A stretch of 64,000 nucleotides of DNA, taken from the NCBI RefSeq assembly GCF_050436995.1, contig NC_134749.1, forward strand, positions 13,162,001 through 13,226,000. The letters run 5' to 3'. Shown piece after piece: positions 25,796 through 40,172 of the stretch. The stretch is from Anticarsia gemmatalis (taxonomy: Eukaryota; Arthropoda; Insecta; Lepidoptera; Erebidae). The notes under the pieces were generated by a model. That model worked only from the letters and a program-made list of their open reading frames with translations. It was not told the DNA's origin and ran no database searches. Made by a program: the position numbers and the translations under genes. Numbering within the stretch: the first letter of the stretch is position 1; each line of letters opens with the position of its first letter.

Positions 25796-26908
25796 GTTTC
25801 ATACGCACGTACACAGACATGCTTTCTGACTGTGCCAGGCAACAAAACAATCTTTGTATTAAAAACTACGAAACTATGCCTAAAATATAGATTCATAACT
25901 GTCAAGCAGCGTCACGTGCCAAGCACGGGGCGTAGATCTTCTTTTGTACTAACACTTTAGGGCTTTTTACTTTAAAATGTGACAAAACAAACAAAAAAAT
26001 AGCAAAACTGGTTTTGGATCCGAAATAAGTAAACAATATTTAAAATTTTCGGGAGAAAATAAAATGTCGATATCGTTGCAGTACATTACCAAAATATTAA
26101 ATAAAAAAATATGTACGATATGCTAAATATTACCCCGCCAGTTCTCACAACTTGCGCTTCATTAAAATATCTAATCGATCGTATGAAGTTGGTCCTAATT
26201 GGCGCAAACTTTGTACCGGCTGCTGCACACTCATTGACGAAACACTCATAATTATGTAATGTAGCTCAATATGAACACGATTTGCTACACAAATATTGGA
26301 GCATTTAAATAAGTTAGTATTGAAATACGATTGGTTTCATGTTCGTGAGGGTTTAACAATGTTGGTTTACTGTTGGTTTTAACTACTTAAGATTAAAATC
26401 ATAGATATGTATATTTTGAGGCACCACTTTATTGGTGACACTAACGCGCATATTCATATTCATGCCAAATTCGCAACTATAACTGTTCCTTATAGAATTT
26501 CGGAACCCTGCAAATTATAAGTTGAAGTTAATATAGCCAAGACAATTTTACATAGACCGTAAAACAATTCAAAGAAAACACATAATAGTGATAAAAAAGT
26601 GAGTTCTAAACCCCCTACCACGAGACATCTATCATTAACATACGTCATATAAAAAGCAGTAACCACGGGTTCTCGTTACCGCTGTCATGTCCGTCCGTCC
26701 GTCAATTAGTCACCCCAGTGATTATTATTCACGAACTACCCTCAGCATCTGTTTCTAATGATGGCGACACGTGGCTGGAAGGGATGCGTGTGATTTTTTT
26801 ATTTATTGGACCGGTTTGAAATGTGTGGCTTTGATAGGTTACTGGTTTGAGGATAGATATTGGTTTTGCTGGTAATAAATGCTGAGTTAATTTATTGAAA
26901 AGGATAAG

Positions 26909-27090
26909 TAAATCGAGTGGTATAAGTTGATACCTCCCACGCAAGTGGTCGCAGGTTCGAACCCGAGGCAACACACCAATGAATTTTAGAAGTTATGTGT
27001 GTATTAATACAATTATTACTTGTTCCAACGGTGAAGCCTTGCATGTCTGAGAGTTCTTTCGAACAGTTCTTGAAGGTGTGCAAAGTCTCC
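26909..27090 (+). mobile_element. tRNA-derived SINE, type 2, 3'-shortened
   Basis: Same order of blocks as the copy at 18977 (CCTCCCACGCAAGTGG, GGTTCGAACCCGAGG, ACGGTGAAG, GTTCTTGAAG), ending at CAAAGTCTCC without the later CAGCAGTGGGAC part. Confidence 0.8.
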
Positions 27091-28635
27091 AAAATGATTT
27101 TATAGACTTTGGTCTTACCAAAACTTCTTTACTTAGTATACGGGTAATTGATGAGAATATTATGTTAATAATCGCAAAATAAGTAATGAGAACCACCAGC
27201 CGCTCGGTTAAATCGTAAGCATAGTTTTTATTCCAACAGTACCACCAAGTAATATAAGAATGAGCATAATAAAATCAAATTCTATAAAGTCTTTAGATCT
27301 GTCGCAAACAAAATAGAAAAAAATTGTTCATGCATCAAACACAATGAAACGAATACACAAAACATTTCATATAAAATAATCTAAAAACAAATGTATCTAA
27401 ACAAAGCATTCATTTCAGATTTGATACAAAATAAAATACAAACACGTCATTGACAGAAAAATGATAATTTTTCCGCTCAATGTTCCGGAACGCGACCAGT
27501 TTACAAAGAGCTCTACGACTCGAATAGATATGGAAATAGCAAAGGAATAATAGATACTACGCGGGTCAAGATATGATGGACAAATGTATCTCTTGAAGCT
27601 ACAGGATGTTTATGAAAATGTTTAACCGTATATCAAATGAAATCATCTTTGCGAACGTAAATGTGAAAACTTTAATGTGAAATATAACGTAGATTTATCA
27701 AAAATACTGTTCAAAGATTACAGTTAAGATATGGCACAATGGTTAAGGTTACACATGTAGGAGGTTTGAATTCCAGATTCAGTCCTTAATGCTTACAATT
27801 AGCAACATGTCGTTAAACGTTTTAACTCTACAACTTATTTATATCTTAGGCGTATTATTAACATTCACTAAATTTGCGAAACATTTCGGTAAGTCTTCAT
27901 CCAAAAATAAATACATTTTTACAATAACTGTAATTAAAACACAATCATAAAGGCAGAAAATTAAGACAATGTTACCAACGAACCATTTAGAAAATAAAAT
28001 TAAATATTCACTTACCTACCGAAAAACAAACTACTTACAACATTTGAATGAACAGCGTATCACAATAGAAAAAAAGTAAGTTCAGAACAAAACGCAAGAA
28101 AGACAGCAGCCTGTATCTTCATGCAACTCGGTTACTGCACGGGACGCCTGTCAAAGGCACGCAACAATTTTTACATTGCTCTAGTTTGTATGTCTACGAA
28201 TTATTTTCTATTCCAACTGTATTGTAAAACGTTGCATTTGCGTTTTGTTGTAACGATAATTGTAATATTATGATATATGTAATATTGCATGTATAATTGG
28301 TTAATTAATTGTTATTTGGCCTTTGCGTACCTCGTTGGGAAAAAGGCGTGATATTATGTATGTATAATTGGTCTGTCTAGAAATGAACAAATGTTGTTGC
28401 GTTGTTAATAACAGTCTTTATTATGCCCGAATTTATTTCGACTGGTATTTCTCAATCATCAGTAACTCAACATCACCAATTGTTGTATTCTTACTCACAG
28501 AAGTACGGAGACGGCCAACTTTTAACTAGATCAAAATATGGTTGCTCTGGTTTGCTGCTAATTGTTCACCTGTAATCTTCATTAGTGAATGATCAGCGCA
28601 TTTTTATAATAATATATAATAAGGAAAATATATTA

Positions 28636-28832
28636 TGTCGGGGAAAAAGTCTTTTCGCATTATAGTATGTATGAACTTGAAATAAAATCTTTTCTCTACA
28701 CAAAAAAGCTCGATATTTGGGTATCTCACGAGCTCACTGAAAGTAATGAACCGTGTACTCATTTGTGATTCTTGAAGCCAAAGAGATACAAGTTCATACA
28801 TACTATGATGCGAAAAGACTTTTTCCCCGACC
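28636..28832. mobile_element. Mariner-type MITE (197 bp)
   Basis: Inverted ends of about 42 bp starting T/GGTCGGGGAAAAAGTC pair with only two or three mismatches, and TA flanks lie at 28634-28635 and 28833-28834. The interior has no transposase. Ends and TA target fit an internally deleted mariner/Tc1-family element. Confidence 0.8.
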
Positions 28833-30104
28833 TAATATATTTTTCTTATGCCGAACACAACTGACGCCAAAGTCATTAAAATGGTATATTATGTTCAAGC
28901 TTTGACTACTATTCAAAACTAACTCAATAGAATACTTATGTAATAAACTAATCACCGATCACTATCTCGATGAATACATCAATGAGTAAGAGTCACTGTC
29001 TATAAATACCTTCTAAATATTTGGTGGAACACGAACTTTATCCATTTACGGCTATCACGAACTATTGCGGAAGGATATAGCCATAATCCTCGCGGCCGTC
29101 AGAATCGCAATAAAATTGCTAATGGCTTCCTTTCGCGTGATTGTCATACGGCTTGTCCTGTCTTCTTGGTAATATGGCTATTCTGAACGCTTAGATTTTT
29201 GATGACTTTGACGTCTGTGAAAGCTTTCTAAAGAAGGACGTATGCTTGATTTGAAGTAGATTTGACGAGCTGCAATGATAAGTAGCTATTTTGTAGGCGC
29301 TATTGTTAATTAGGTGACATCGTTTGCTGAGTTGCTGAGTATGCGAATTTGTGTCTTTGATCCAAAACCATCATTGACCTATGTCAAATAGTTCTGTTTT
29401 ATATTGATACAATGGTATACGATATTCAGTACAGTATTGCTAACAGTGGCGAAGGGTCATTTTTTACAAAAGGTAAGCCGGAGCTATAAGTCATTGTCTA
29501 GGTATAGTACCTACATATATTATTATGTACATCGTAAGAATGCCGACGTAAAAGTAGCGTATTACTGCATAATAACAATATGAGAGTATTATCTATATTC
29601 GACTACAGTATCTTATTTCTCTCTACAGACTAATAATACATAGGTACTTACCATGCTTGTTTTGTATTAAGTTACTATATTATTATATTCAGTAGTAACA
29701 CGTAGGTAACACAACAGCACATATTTAAGATAACGTATATCGAACGATTGATGATTGTCTCGCACTGGTTGTTTAATTACTTATTATACAAGCAATTTAG
29801 AATGTATTCATCAACAATAAAATATCAAACACATTATGGATAAACGCAGAACACTTTTATTGTAATGAGTTTAACCTATAAATCTGACAAAATGAAAATT
29901 TACTCGAATAGAAACATGCAAAACAATTACTGTTTAATATACTGATACATTCACAATTATGCACAAACACAATTATCAAGGAATAATGTAGTAATAAACA
30001 CAAATATTCTAATTTGTTATAGAGCGCGCGAAAGATGTAAACAGTAAACAAACATGACCTAATGTCAAACTTCATGTTCCACTAATACTTATGCAGGATG
30101 CTTA

Positions 30105-30325
30105 GCTTATATTTTCCATCTCGCTCTTGCACGCGGCTCGCACCGCGACAGAAACATGCGTAAGATCATGTGTCCGCCGCAGCGCGAGCGCTGTAGCGCG
30201 AGGCAACCCGCTCTTCCTCCGGCTTGCTCGCCACTATGCAGCGCGGTGCGAAACGCGATCCAAAAGGTCGTAAGCGACATCGCCGCCATAGTTTTTATTG
30301 TACGAGATTCTCGATCAGCGCCTCC
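30105..30325. repeat. CpG-rich island in intergenic DNA
   Basis: A sudden GC-rich block with CGCGAGCGCTGTAGCGCG-type near palindromes and ACCGCGACAGAAACATG, shared in diverged form with 61881-61897. Open frames here on both strands overlap and look incidental. Could be a worn MITE or a promoter-like island; no gene follows. Confidence 0.45.
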
Positions 30326-31854
30326 GGCTTATTTCATTATTATTACTTCACGTTGCGTTTTTAAAGGGAGCGTAATTTTTGAAGGGTAGGCGTTTACGTA
30401 CTGTTTCGATTAGATTAATGATTCTAGTTAAAGATTTCGGTTTAAATATTGATGATAATTAATTAATTGTGTTTTATTTGGCATAAGTAAACAATTAATT
30501 TAACACTAATATTAAGTCTGTCCAGAAAGGGAAGCCGATAGGAATCGAGTTGTATGGAGCCTTCGCCACTGATTGCTAATAAATTATTTACAAATAATTG
30601 TTAATTACAATGATAAAGAATGTGCTTTAATTTTATAACAATTAAAGTTAAATTATGATTCTAATATCAAAATAACATTAACATTTTCACTATAAAAACT
30701 ATGAATTAAAACATAATCTGCAAGGACCTTCACACCCGTAAATCACATAGAGATTTCAACTATCTAATTATTTATTTCTCCTTAAATACCATCCGAGACT
30801 AATTAATTCCACGCTCTACTTCCAAATCAACACCTACCGAACTTAAATCCGTCTGTCAATATTGTGTATCTGCTAGCAATTTGTGGTGAAACACTCGATA
30901 ATTGGACACCACAAATTGGTTGTCAACTGTAGGGGAATGGCCGAGTACCTCGTTTGTTAGCCTGTATTATAAGGCTTAGGGTAGGTCCAATTTTGGCAGG
31001 GTTTAGGTAATTATTGTCTTGAATTACAAGTTATACGGTCGTTCGGTTTTAGGCTTGAAGATACATAATTAAGTAGTAAAATATAGAGACGTGATTTTCT
31101 TTTATGTTTTGCGTATTGCGCTTGCGTTATGTCGTACTTTTGTTATGTTTTAGTTCGGGGCAGATTCTATAATTCAACGAAAACGAAACATCGCACAAAA
31201 TTTTGCTGATTCTTACCATGATTTGATTCATTTCCAAGCTTTGTTTGATCTTTTAAACCTACTTTAATTCGCGAAAGTACTAAATCAAAAATCGATGAGA
31301 CACGCGATTCACGAACAATTTACATCGAAATAGTATAGAAAGTAAAGTAAGAATATTAGGCCTAGAGTATTGTAGTTTGTTACTGTCGTTATAATCTGAA
31401 AAAAATATCATTTTTCTGCATTTCAATTAACTAAAACGTAAACTACAGCCTTGGAACTACAAAGACCAGAAAAGATAAAATTGTTTTGAGGACGATTGTT
31501 GAAACAATAGTAGGTACGGCAAGTATGACCTAAATAAAACCTACATTAAATGGTAAAACAAAAGTATGTCAAACCAATATTTCGTTAAGTTAACTCACAG
31601 AGGAGCTTATTGCTATCTTTTGGGCACAGTTCCAGAAAACGTGGTCGAAGAAAAACTTTTTTCACTACGTATTAAATGAATGTGTAGTGCTACTATTATT
31701 TATACTACAGTGGTTATTATTACTTATGTAATAATGCTTAACTGTAAATAAAATGGCCTTGAACTTTTCATAGAGAGTTGTGAGCTAATTTCTTAACATC
31801 ACAATTCTTCATATCAAATTTTAAGTTACATAAATATTAGGTCGGGGAAAAAGT

Positions 31855-32826
31855 TCCCCCGTGGGATCTGGAAGCCAAAGTCTTGGCGAACGTTTACCGC
31901 CGGACAGCGGAGGCCAGGGCCCGGGGGACCGGTCTGGAGCTGGAGATCATTGCACGGTGGAGACAAGAGTCTCGCCGAGATATTCTCCGGACCTGGACCG
32001 AGCGGCTGGAAGATCCGAGCGCCGGGGTGTTAACCATCGGCGCCATCCGGCCGGTCCTTTCTGAGTGGACAAGTAGGGGGCACGGTACGATCACTTACTG
32101 CCTTACACAGGTCCTTAGCGGTCACGGCTGCTTCGGCCGATACCTGTGGAAGGTGGCACGGAGGAAGCCGACGGCAGAGTGCACTCATTGCGGCGCAGTG
32201 GAAGACACGGCAGCGCACACGCTTTCGGAGTGTGCGGCGTGGACTGAACAGAGGGCGCGCCTTGTTGCGGTGGTGGGCGCCGATTTGTCGCTGCCGGCCG
32301 CCGTCAGGGCCATGGCGTGCGACGCCTCGGCATGGAGGGCGATGTCGACCTTTAGCCAGGAGGTGATATCGCGGAAGGAGGAGGCCGAAAGGGCGCGCGA
32401 GGTTGATCCTCTTGCCGCCCAGATGCGTCGCCGCCGGGCAGGTCGCCGGCGGCTGGCGCACGATCGGCGCATCCCCCCTTAGTGAGGACCTTGGGCGGCG
32501 GCTATGGGGACGCCGCCGTCCAGTTAATAGGTCCTCTCGAGGGTTGCCGATACGCTGTTGTGTCCGGCCTATCGGCATGTGGAGTTAAAGGCTGGGCAGC
32601 CTCTGTGAGGAACCCCTAAATTGGGGTGACCGCGAGGCGTGCGGCTTGTGGTACATGCTTCGGCAGTTATCCCGCCGCACGCCGCCACAAGCGGCCGTGA
32701 GGACACACGTGGCGGTTTAGTGGGTATGCCTGCCCTTCTGGCGGGAGAGCCCCACATAACCCTGCACTCCACCCAGGGTGTAGGTGTATGCTTAATGCAT
32801 TAGCCACGTTAAAAAAAAAAAAAAAA
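31855..32826 (+). mobile_element. 5'-truncated R1/Jockey-like LINE with poly(A) tail
   Basis: A GC-rich insert ending in about 17 A, flanked by a 16-bp direct repeat (AGGTCGGGGAAAAAGT at 31839-31854 and 32827-32842) that marks its target-site duplication. It encodes the end of a reverse-transcriptase ORF, then a 3' UTR of about 330 nt. Base composition is sharply different from the AT-rich surroundings. 5' truncation is typical of target-primed reverse transcription. Assignment to the R1/Jockey group rests on the C-terminal zinc-knuckle pattern. Confidence 0.85.
31856..32482 (+). pseudogene. LINE ORF2 C-terminal fragment
   Basis: An open frame of about 209 codons entered from the truncated 5' edge, with no start of its own. 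It begins PPWDLEAKVLANVYRRTAEA, then an alpha-helical Arg-rich stretch, and a C-x2-C-x8-H-x4-C knuckle (CTHCGAVEDTAAHTLSEC) typical of the end of ORF2 in R1- and Jockey-type LINEs. It ends in a basic tail (RRRRAGRRRLAHDRR). The reverse transcriptase and endonuclease domains are missing, so it is a dead fragment. Confidence 0.8.
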
Positions 32827-32874
32827 AGGTCGGGGAAAAAGTCTTTTCGCATTACAGTTTATCCCCAACCTAAT

Positions 32875-35800
32875 AGATAAAATCACGCCTTCTTCCCATA
32901 GGAGTAAGCAGAGACCAGAGAACGCCACTTGGTATGACAAACTTCTTTTGCTTCATTCGCATTTTTTAAGTTATCTGGCCAAATTGTTATATTTTCGTGG
33001 TTAGTGTTAATAATGGTTTTACTTAATACATCATCTTTTATAACAACCAGGAAAAAGTCGATGATCAAATTATGTAGGTACTTAAAATTTCGCAAACATT
33101 TTCCTGACAGACATACAACATTGTTTGGTGATGAATAATAAGCCTAGTAAAAACCAGTCATTAATAATGACAAAAACCCACTGACGAGAGAACACACAAC
33201 GTACAAATAGCTTCAAATGACTTATTTAAATTCAAATCACGATTCTAAACCTTCTAAACACGTTATCAAAAAATCATTGACATCGAATAAGACACAAGTG
33301 GACGGATGTGTTGCATTATATGTCAATATAAAAGTCAATAAAGACGATTGTCAGAATCGTTCAGAATTCCGCCAGCGATCGCTGACTCAATCGCTGACCG
33401 TTTTACATGCGAGGCTCGTGCGAGATCGGGAGCTGTAGACGGGCGAGTTTGTAAGTATTTTACAAGTTTGTAAGTAATACATAAGACACATCATTATTTT
33501 TGTTTTTTTTTTTTATTTAACTAATTACTAGCTGGCACCGACTCACTTACAAAGTTAGCTCTTGTAGTAACTTCAGGTTTTCGAACTAAAAAGTGTCCTA
33601 GCTTTGTTCCCGGATCTTAAACTATCTCCTGGCTTTTCATCAAAATTGCCTAAGTGAGTTAATTAGTCGTGAAAGCGTAATAGATTTTCATATTTATGAC
33701 ATCGGTAGGTATCATACCAACGTTATATCATTTTATACAAGACTTGTGATAATTAATCTCCTTGATTGAGGAGGATCTAATGGATCACATAAATAAGATT
33801 TTGACACATTTTACCTAATTGTGATCCATGAAATATAGGTAGCACGGTGGCTCACTACCAGCGGTATGGTACTAGCGTACTAACTCAAATTTAAACGAAT
33901 GTATTCGACGTAATTCATCTAAATATTAAAAGGTTGATATTTAAATATGCTTCGTATGCTCTATTTCATTTCATAATTTCGACTGAGACTGCTATATTAT
34001 GTTAAATAAATATCACTTACAACAATATCATGATGGCAAAAAGAAAGTGTTTTGTTCAGCCCGAGTAATATCTAAATTTGTAAAATAGTTCAAGCGTCTC
34101 AACCGTAGCGTCTCACCCGTTCGTCTACTCGTTACCTCCGAGCCCGTTTGACACTGGCATCGTTTTATCTGATTTACACTACATCTGTGCATTCTTGAGT
34201 CTGGCGAATTTCCTATCGGTATTAACATAGATCGTTGCACTTCAAATTGCTTTGTGTCCTGTAATAATTCCTCGGCGTCCGGCGTTGCTCTGATATTTAT
34301 TGGTTTTGTGTTTTATTGATGGTAGATGTCGGTTTGTTTGATTGGTTATTGATGTGTAGTAGACATATTGTTAGTTTTAAATGTATTTTATTTTTTATTT
34401 TTGACAAATTTGAGTTGCGAATACATTGTTTGTGGTGTTTTATGGTATATCATTCCGCTTCGAAGGTTGGTTGTTTCTTGGCTGGGCCTCTATGGTAACT
34501 ATAGGCAACTAACTAAATCTGTCAAATAACAGATTAGGCAAGGCAAACGGCCCTACAGTCGTTATAGTAAAATAATAGTCAACATCAACTCCTAAAAAAT
34601 AAGAGTAAATATTTCAGGAACCTTAACCTTAACCTACCTACACGTTACTATTAGTAGGTACAGTAAACTAAAATTATATCTACAGTGCCAGTATCTTTAT
34701 AAGAGTCATTTAAGCGTAGAGATTAAGGTTTTCCATCCCATTTTTATCACACACTCCCTCTAGCCATAATTCAGCCAGACTTCCGTCCACTTATAGCACC
34801 AGCTACACAAGCATCAGTTTAATACCACCTCATACCTATCATATAGTTCCAGCACATATTTACGATGCGGAAGTCTGCCGACAGTCGCGACGGGTAAGTG
34901 CCTGCCATTAGTCTGGCGATCCAGACTGAATGTCTGCTGCACTGAGCTCTTGAAGAAAGGAATAGCTTAGCGTTTGCTTTTATAAAAATTGTGATAGAGT
35001 TACCGGTGATTGACGGGTTGGAGATTAACTGCTGTTATTTTGGACTAAAATATCCGTTGGAAAAGAAACAAATTTAAAAATAAATCTACTTTAATTAGTA
35101 CCACTGAAAGATGACCGTTCTCATTTTTGTCTATCCTGAAAATCAAACCTTGGACTCTACATTTACCACCGTAAGTGGCTGTTTAGACGACACCGAGTAC
35201 AACGAAAATAAATCTTACCTAGTGTAGATTGTAATTCATCATTGAAAATCTACGTCAAACAAACCTGCCATTTGTAGTGACAAAAACTGAACGTAGACTT
35301 AAGACGGCTTCAAACCGGAAAGGACTCAAGCACTCTTCAATGGTCAAAAGAATCTACAGTCAAAGCAAATTCAAGTTTAAGTTACAATATTTCTTCAGTA
35401 GCGGAATGCCTTGAAACTGGACAAAAGAAACCTCAAGTGGTAAAGCACCCTAAAGTGGTTGAAAGACTGCTACTTCAAAACAACACCAACAATTTACATA
35501 CAACCCTCAACTATTCACAAACTTTAGTAAAATACATCAAACGAAATAAAACTGTCATCAAACATTTCCCTTTTGAAATACGAAAAGTATTGTATTACTA
35601 AATAAGCGAGGGAACGACTGTTTATACGTTTAGTATTAACCATTATTTGCTCATTATTGCAAAGGCAAATCATCCTTATAGCGTTCGAAATAAGATCCAT
35701 AGTAACTGTTTCAAATATATTTGTATTCAGATGTATTTTTATTAGGTTTTCTAGTGTAGGGTAGGTCGGAGCCGTTGCCATGGTAACGGCACGGCTGTCG

Positions 35801-38800
35801 TTGATGGAGAACAGTCATACAGTTTGTTTTATGGTAAACGATGGGACACGAGAAAGAAATGAAATGAAAAATTATGACAATGTTTTCAGGGTTTTTGTGA
35901 CGCGCGGGCGGATTTTTAGCAATATTTTTGTTGAAAAATATGCTGATGTATTTTTAGGAAAATTTTAACATTATTTTTGAGTGGATGTCAGCATACTATT
36001 CTAAATATTTGCTCATACACGGTAACCTTCTATTTATTTTGCTTGTGGTTAGTGGTTAACCTTGTGTCACAATTATTCAAGCCACCCAAAAGCCTTTGAA
36101 CTACAGTACATAAACATAACCAAGGCATTTTCTAACTTAAAAAAGAGATTTAGAACATCCTCCTTTTTTTAAAGTCGGTTAATAAAAAACATAAATATAT
36201 CTTTTGCACCTTTACTAAACCAAACTGCAACAAATTTTCATACAAATCCGTAAATATCCTTTGTGCATGTGATATGACAATTTATTACACATCAGTACAG
36301 TACGAAGTGGTTCTCAGAAACAGTTGTAACTCATTTATATGGTGGACGGGAATAGTATGAGAGTCGCGAACGATTGTAGCTATCTAATTAAAATTTGTGA
36401 CAATTTAATACGAAATTCTAATTGCTGTGTGTCTGTGAGTTGAATTTTCAATTTAGGCGGGAAGGATGACTAGAATATGGCTTGGAATATGAATCACACA
36501 AAATATTATCCGATTGATACAATATATTGTGGGATTCATAATAATAATATACGTTTTAAATAAAAAATTACAACGAACAATCCTCTGTAAATATTTATTT
36601 CATATTGTTAACTTATGACTATATAAATTACCAAAATATAATTTATCGCCGTGCTTAATTCACCGTAAGTGATTCAGCTATTCAGCATTAAATGCTTATA
36701 AAGATAAATTTAACTTTTGTTTTACAAATAAGTAAGAATATGTTGTAGTTTTGGATCCATATGTGCTTTGTAAGTTTGCAAGGTTTTTACTGTCAGCATC
36801 CTTACATTTCTAATACAAATTTTAATTTACAAAAAGGTGGACAGCAAACCATATTATATTAATAAATTTGAAGTCCCAAAATAAACAACCAAAATAAAAA
36901 ATGTAATCTACCCAAATCTTTCGAGACAGCTTGTAAACTCTTAATCAAGGGAACGTATAAGGTAGCCTTTTAATGATTCATGCGCTCTTAAAACAAACTT
37001 TTAAAACAAAATAACATTAATCAAATAAATTAAATCTTAAAAATTGCAAGCCACACCGCGGGGCGTCAGACTACTGCGGGATGAAATACCTTTTCAATAA
37101 CAAAAATTGACAAACTAATTTCAACCATACGTCGCAAGACATTTATTTTTCTTTGATGTAAAAGTCCAATTACCTCAACGGTCAGTTTCATCAGTTTTCC
37201 AAGTAATATAGCAATCATTCATTCCTTTTGGTGTATGAGATGTATGATATATGTATGAAAGATTAATGTGTCGCATTCCCGTAACAAGATGAGATATTAA
37301 TTTTAGTATTTGTCTTACATTTTCACTTGTAGTTGGAAAATGAAATATTTAGGACACCTACTGTCATTTGGTTTCTATTTGAAGTTGTTAAACTTCATTT
37401 AATGTAACTTTTGCAGCTATAAAACAAGTCTGAAGGGATACGACATATTGTGATATTAAAGTCGCTGTTTTAAATATAGCACACCAACTTTTCGTAGTTG
37501 TTGCCTTGTCAAAGTTAAAATAGATTGAAACTGTTGCATCTTTGACGACACTCATATATGATACATGTACATACATATTTAAATGGGTTGTGTCTATTTT
37601 ATATCGAAGTCAAGCGACACAAACAGTATCTTCTCTGTATCAAATTCAAGAAAAATCGAATCTTATCTAAAAATAACCGAATCCGAAATTACCGATTACA
37701 TTTTCATATAAATACAAGAATGACGTCTTAAAACACAAAGTCTTTGTTTTGAAGGGCACATTTTTTGCACACTATTGTAATAATAGTCATCAAGTATTTT
37801 TTTAGCATCGTCATTGAAATTCATAGCCGAAGATTATCTTAAAAATGTAGTTCTCATTAAATTCAGTACAAGCGTATATCGCAAAATACATAATGTATTA
37901 ATTACTTCATGTAAATGAATACATTTTGCATACACGTGAAGACAGTATAAAGATATATCTCGAGACATTTATGAATATCTTGACATTCAGATAGCGATCG
38001 GATATGTAGAATGTAACCAAAATACGTTCGACGCCGCCCATCCCATGTCGTGGTGTCCCATAAAAATATGATATTAATATTGCGTATGAATGATATTCTT
38101 GTATTAAGGAGAAGTTAGTGTTTGTAGCCATTTTCAAAATTAGTCAATGATTTTAGGACAGTTTCTTCGTTTTAGGTTTATTGTTTGATAATCCGTCTAA
38201 TACATAAATTAAGCGTAGTCACGATAGAGGTCTAAAAACTCTTATAAAGCAGCTTTCGAAGTTATTGTTAATTATTTGTACATCTTTTTGTCGATTATAA
38301 AGAAAATCCATTGGTGAATCAGTCAGCTGATCATGACGTCTCGGGTTCGTTTCCTGGGTTGGACACAGAACTATCATTTGCTAATTATATTAGATTATTT
38401 CTCAGTAGTGGTCTGTAGACTAATGTCTGGTAAATAGCTTTAGTCCTTCATTACATGGGACTCACAGTTTTAATGGCGTAACGTGGACGCATTTCATACA
38501 CCTTTACCTAAACCTTCGAATATAATAGGTCTAATATTATGTATGTATGCATTGTGTTATTATTAAGGTATGTATAAATTCGGAAGTACAAAATATTTAA
38601 ACTGCAACTACAATTGTGAAACTAACTCTACCTTAACTCGTAGCTAATAACACGCGATCATACTAAAATGAATTGAGCACTTGTTGATCGTAATAAATTT
38701 CCTAGAGTATAAGTAATCATAATTATGTGTCGTTGATAAATTGCCTCTGATTGCTTCCCGGATATTTCCATTTGGTCACACTTACCGTGGCTATGGATAT

Positions 38801-39039
38801 TTTATCAGTTTTGTTACAGGTTTTTAGAAAAACAATATCTTAAATTGTATAATATAGAACAATATTTAAAAAATATTACTATGTGACAAATGAATTTTTA
38901 GTTTAAGTAAGTATTTAAAAAGGCAGTACCAACTTTAAAAATTACATCAAGTACATCGAGAATCGAATAGTCTATTTGTGAATCAAGAAAATAAATCGAC
39001 GTGAGAATCAATCCCACTAACTCTATATTTCGAGCGAGG
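32875..39039. other. Intergenic, no gene seen
   Basis: AT-rich DNA with only short open frames. The one notable site is a perfect RFX X-box-like GTTGCCATGGTAAC at 35774-35787. Confidence 0.45.
38318..38520 (+). mobile_element. Diverged tRNA-derived SINE
   Basis: Box B-like GGGTTCGTTTCC near 38342, followed by TTACATGGGACTCA and GGCGTAACGTGGACGCATTT blocks of the kind seen in lepidopteran SINEs. No A tail is left. Confidence 0.5.
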
Positions 39040-39190
39040 GGCGGTTTCCTACTACTATCGACTACCACAACCGGTGGCTGTCGACAGAAGTTATATGAAA
39101 ATCTGGATCAGCGCCTCTGGCGGGCATCGTAGTAACTATTTTCGTGGTATATTTAAATATCAAATTTTCGATATTCAGTAGAACCGTTTG
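39040..39190. mobile_element. MITE family A, copy 7
   Basis: CTACTACTATCGACTACC start and GATCAGCGCCTCTGGCGGG core; the right end is worn. Confidence 0.65.
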
Positions 39191-39998
39191 CATAAAATTG
39201 TGTTTGATAGGTGGCTAATGAATTTATCAAAATGACAGTTAAATAAAAAAATAGATTTAAAAAATTACCAGAAACAAAAATTACGAAACCTACTTTCATT
39301 CTGATCTACATTTTAATGTATCAAATGTTAAATGACAACGTTTATTCAAATCCCGTGTTTTGATATCAAACTATCAGTTATAATGAGCACAAAGCCGCGG
39401 TCAGAAGCCTTAATTAATCCTTTTATAATCTGTCTGATACTGCATAGAACCAACGTTTTAATAGTTTCATATTGTAATGCTTTAGTTTTGTGTTTTGTTA
39501 GTAATTAAAACAAATGTGAATTGTATTCAATAGAAAATAATTGTAGAACGTAATATATAAAATTAACTTTGAAGTTATTATATCACTGAAGTTTACGATA
39601 TTTTTGGGTCTCTTTTCCTGGATGCCTAGGATGCCAAAAAGCTTGCCTTCCGTTATACTGAAAAACATTAAATTAGTGTCACTATCTTCCTGCTTACACC
39701 GTTTTTTATTAAACACGTACACGTGTTCTTAATATCTCGTAAAATACATTTAGAATTATAGGACTAGGAACTATTTTTGAAACCAATCAATGTTTTCTTT
39801 GTGTTCTAAACTTTAGAACCTAACTACAATTGATTTAAGACTGGAGCATACCTAACATACTATATTTCAAAAACAAAATTTGAATATCACGACAGAAAAT
39901 GACAATAACAATTTTTACCTCTAACAAAAACTACTCGATACTTTTGTATAACAGTCGCCTTTGTTACCACTGCGCTACAAAGATGTATTTTCACCACG

Positions 39999-40172
39999 GT
40001 AGCTCGATTCTCTACTAGTATCGACTACTTACAACGGGTTTGCCATCGAGAAATTTTGCATGAAAATCTGATCAGCGCCTCTGACGAGCGTAGTAGGTAC
40101 TATTTTGACAGTACATTCTAAATGTCAAACTTTCGATACTCGACAGTACCGACTGTACAGAATCGCGCCACG
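39999..40172. mobile_element. MITE family A, copy 8
   Basis: GTAGCTCGATTCTCTACTAG start, GATCAGCGCCTCTGACG core and ACAGAATCGCGCCAC end. Confidence 0.8.

Larger units (their letters stand above)
20901..28630. other. Intergenic, AT-rich, repeat remnants
   Basis: Upstream of gene 3. Contains the LINE end, MITE copies 5 and 6, one type-2 SINE, and a 13-nt G run near 22552-22564. Open frames are under 100 codons with no family signal. Enhancers for gene 3 could lie here but nothing marks them. Confidence 0.5.
31840..32870. mobile_element. Mariner-like TIR remnant split by the LINE
   Basis: Taking out the LINE and one target copy leaves a 43-45 bp sequence from GGTCGGGG to CCCCAACC with TA at both sides (31838-31839 and 32871-32872). 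Its left part matches the terminal repeat of the mariner-type MITE at 28636-28832. It is an older, largely deleted copy into which the LINE later jumped. Confidence 0.65.

Noticed and set aside
32030..32578. 182-codon minus-strand open frame over the LINE
   Set aside because: Antisense shadow of the GC-rich ORF2 fragment; Arg/Pro-rich as expected from reading GC-rich DNA backwards.
35524..35968. Two short divergent open frames around the X-box at 35774
   Set aside because: No recognisable domains, composition like surrounding AT-rich DNA, and the start codons fall inside the motif by chance.
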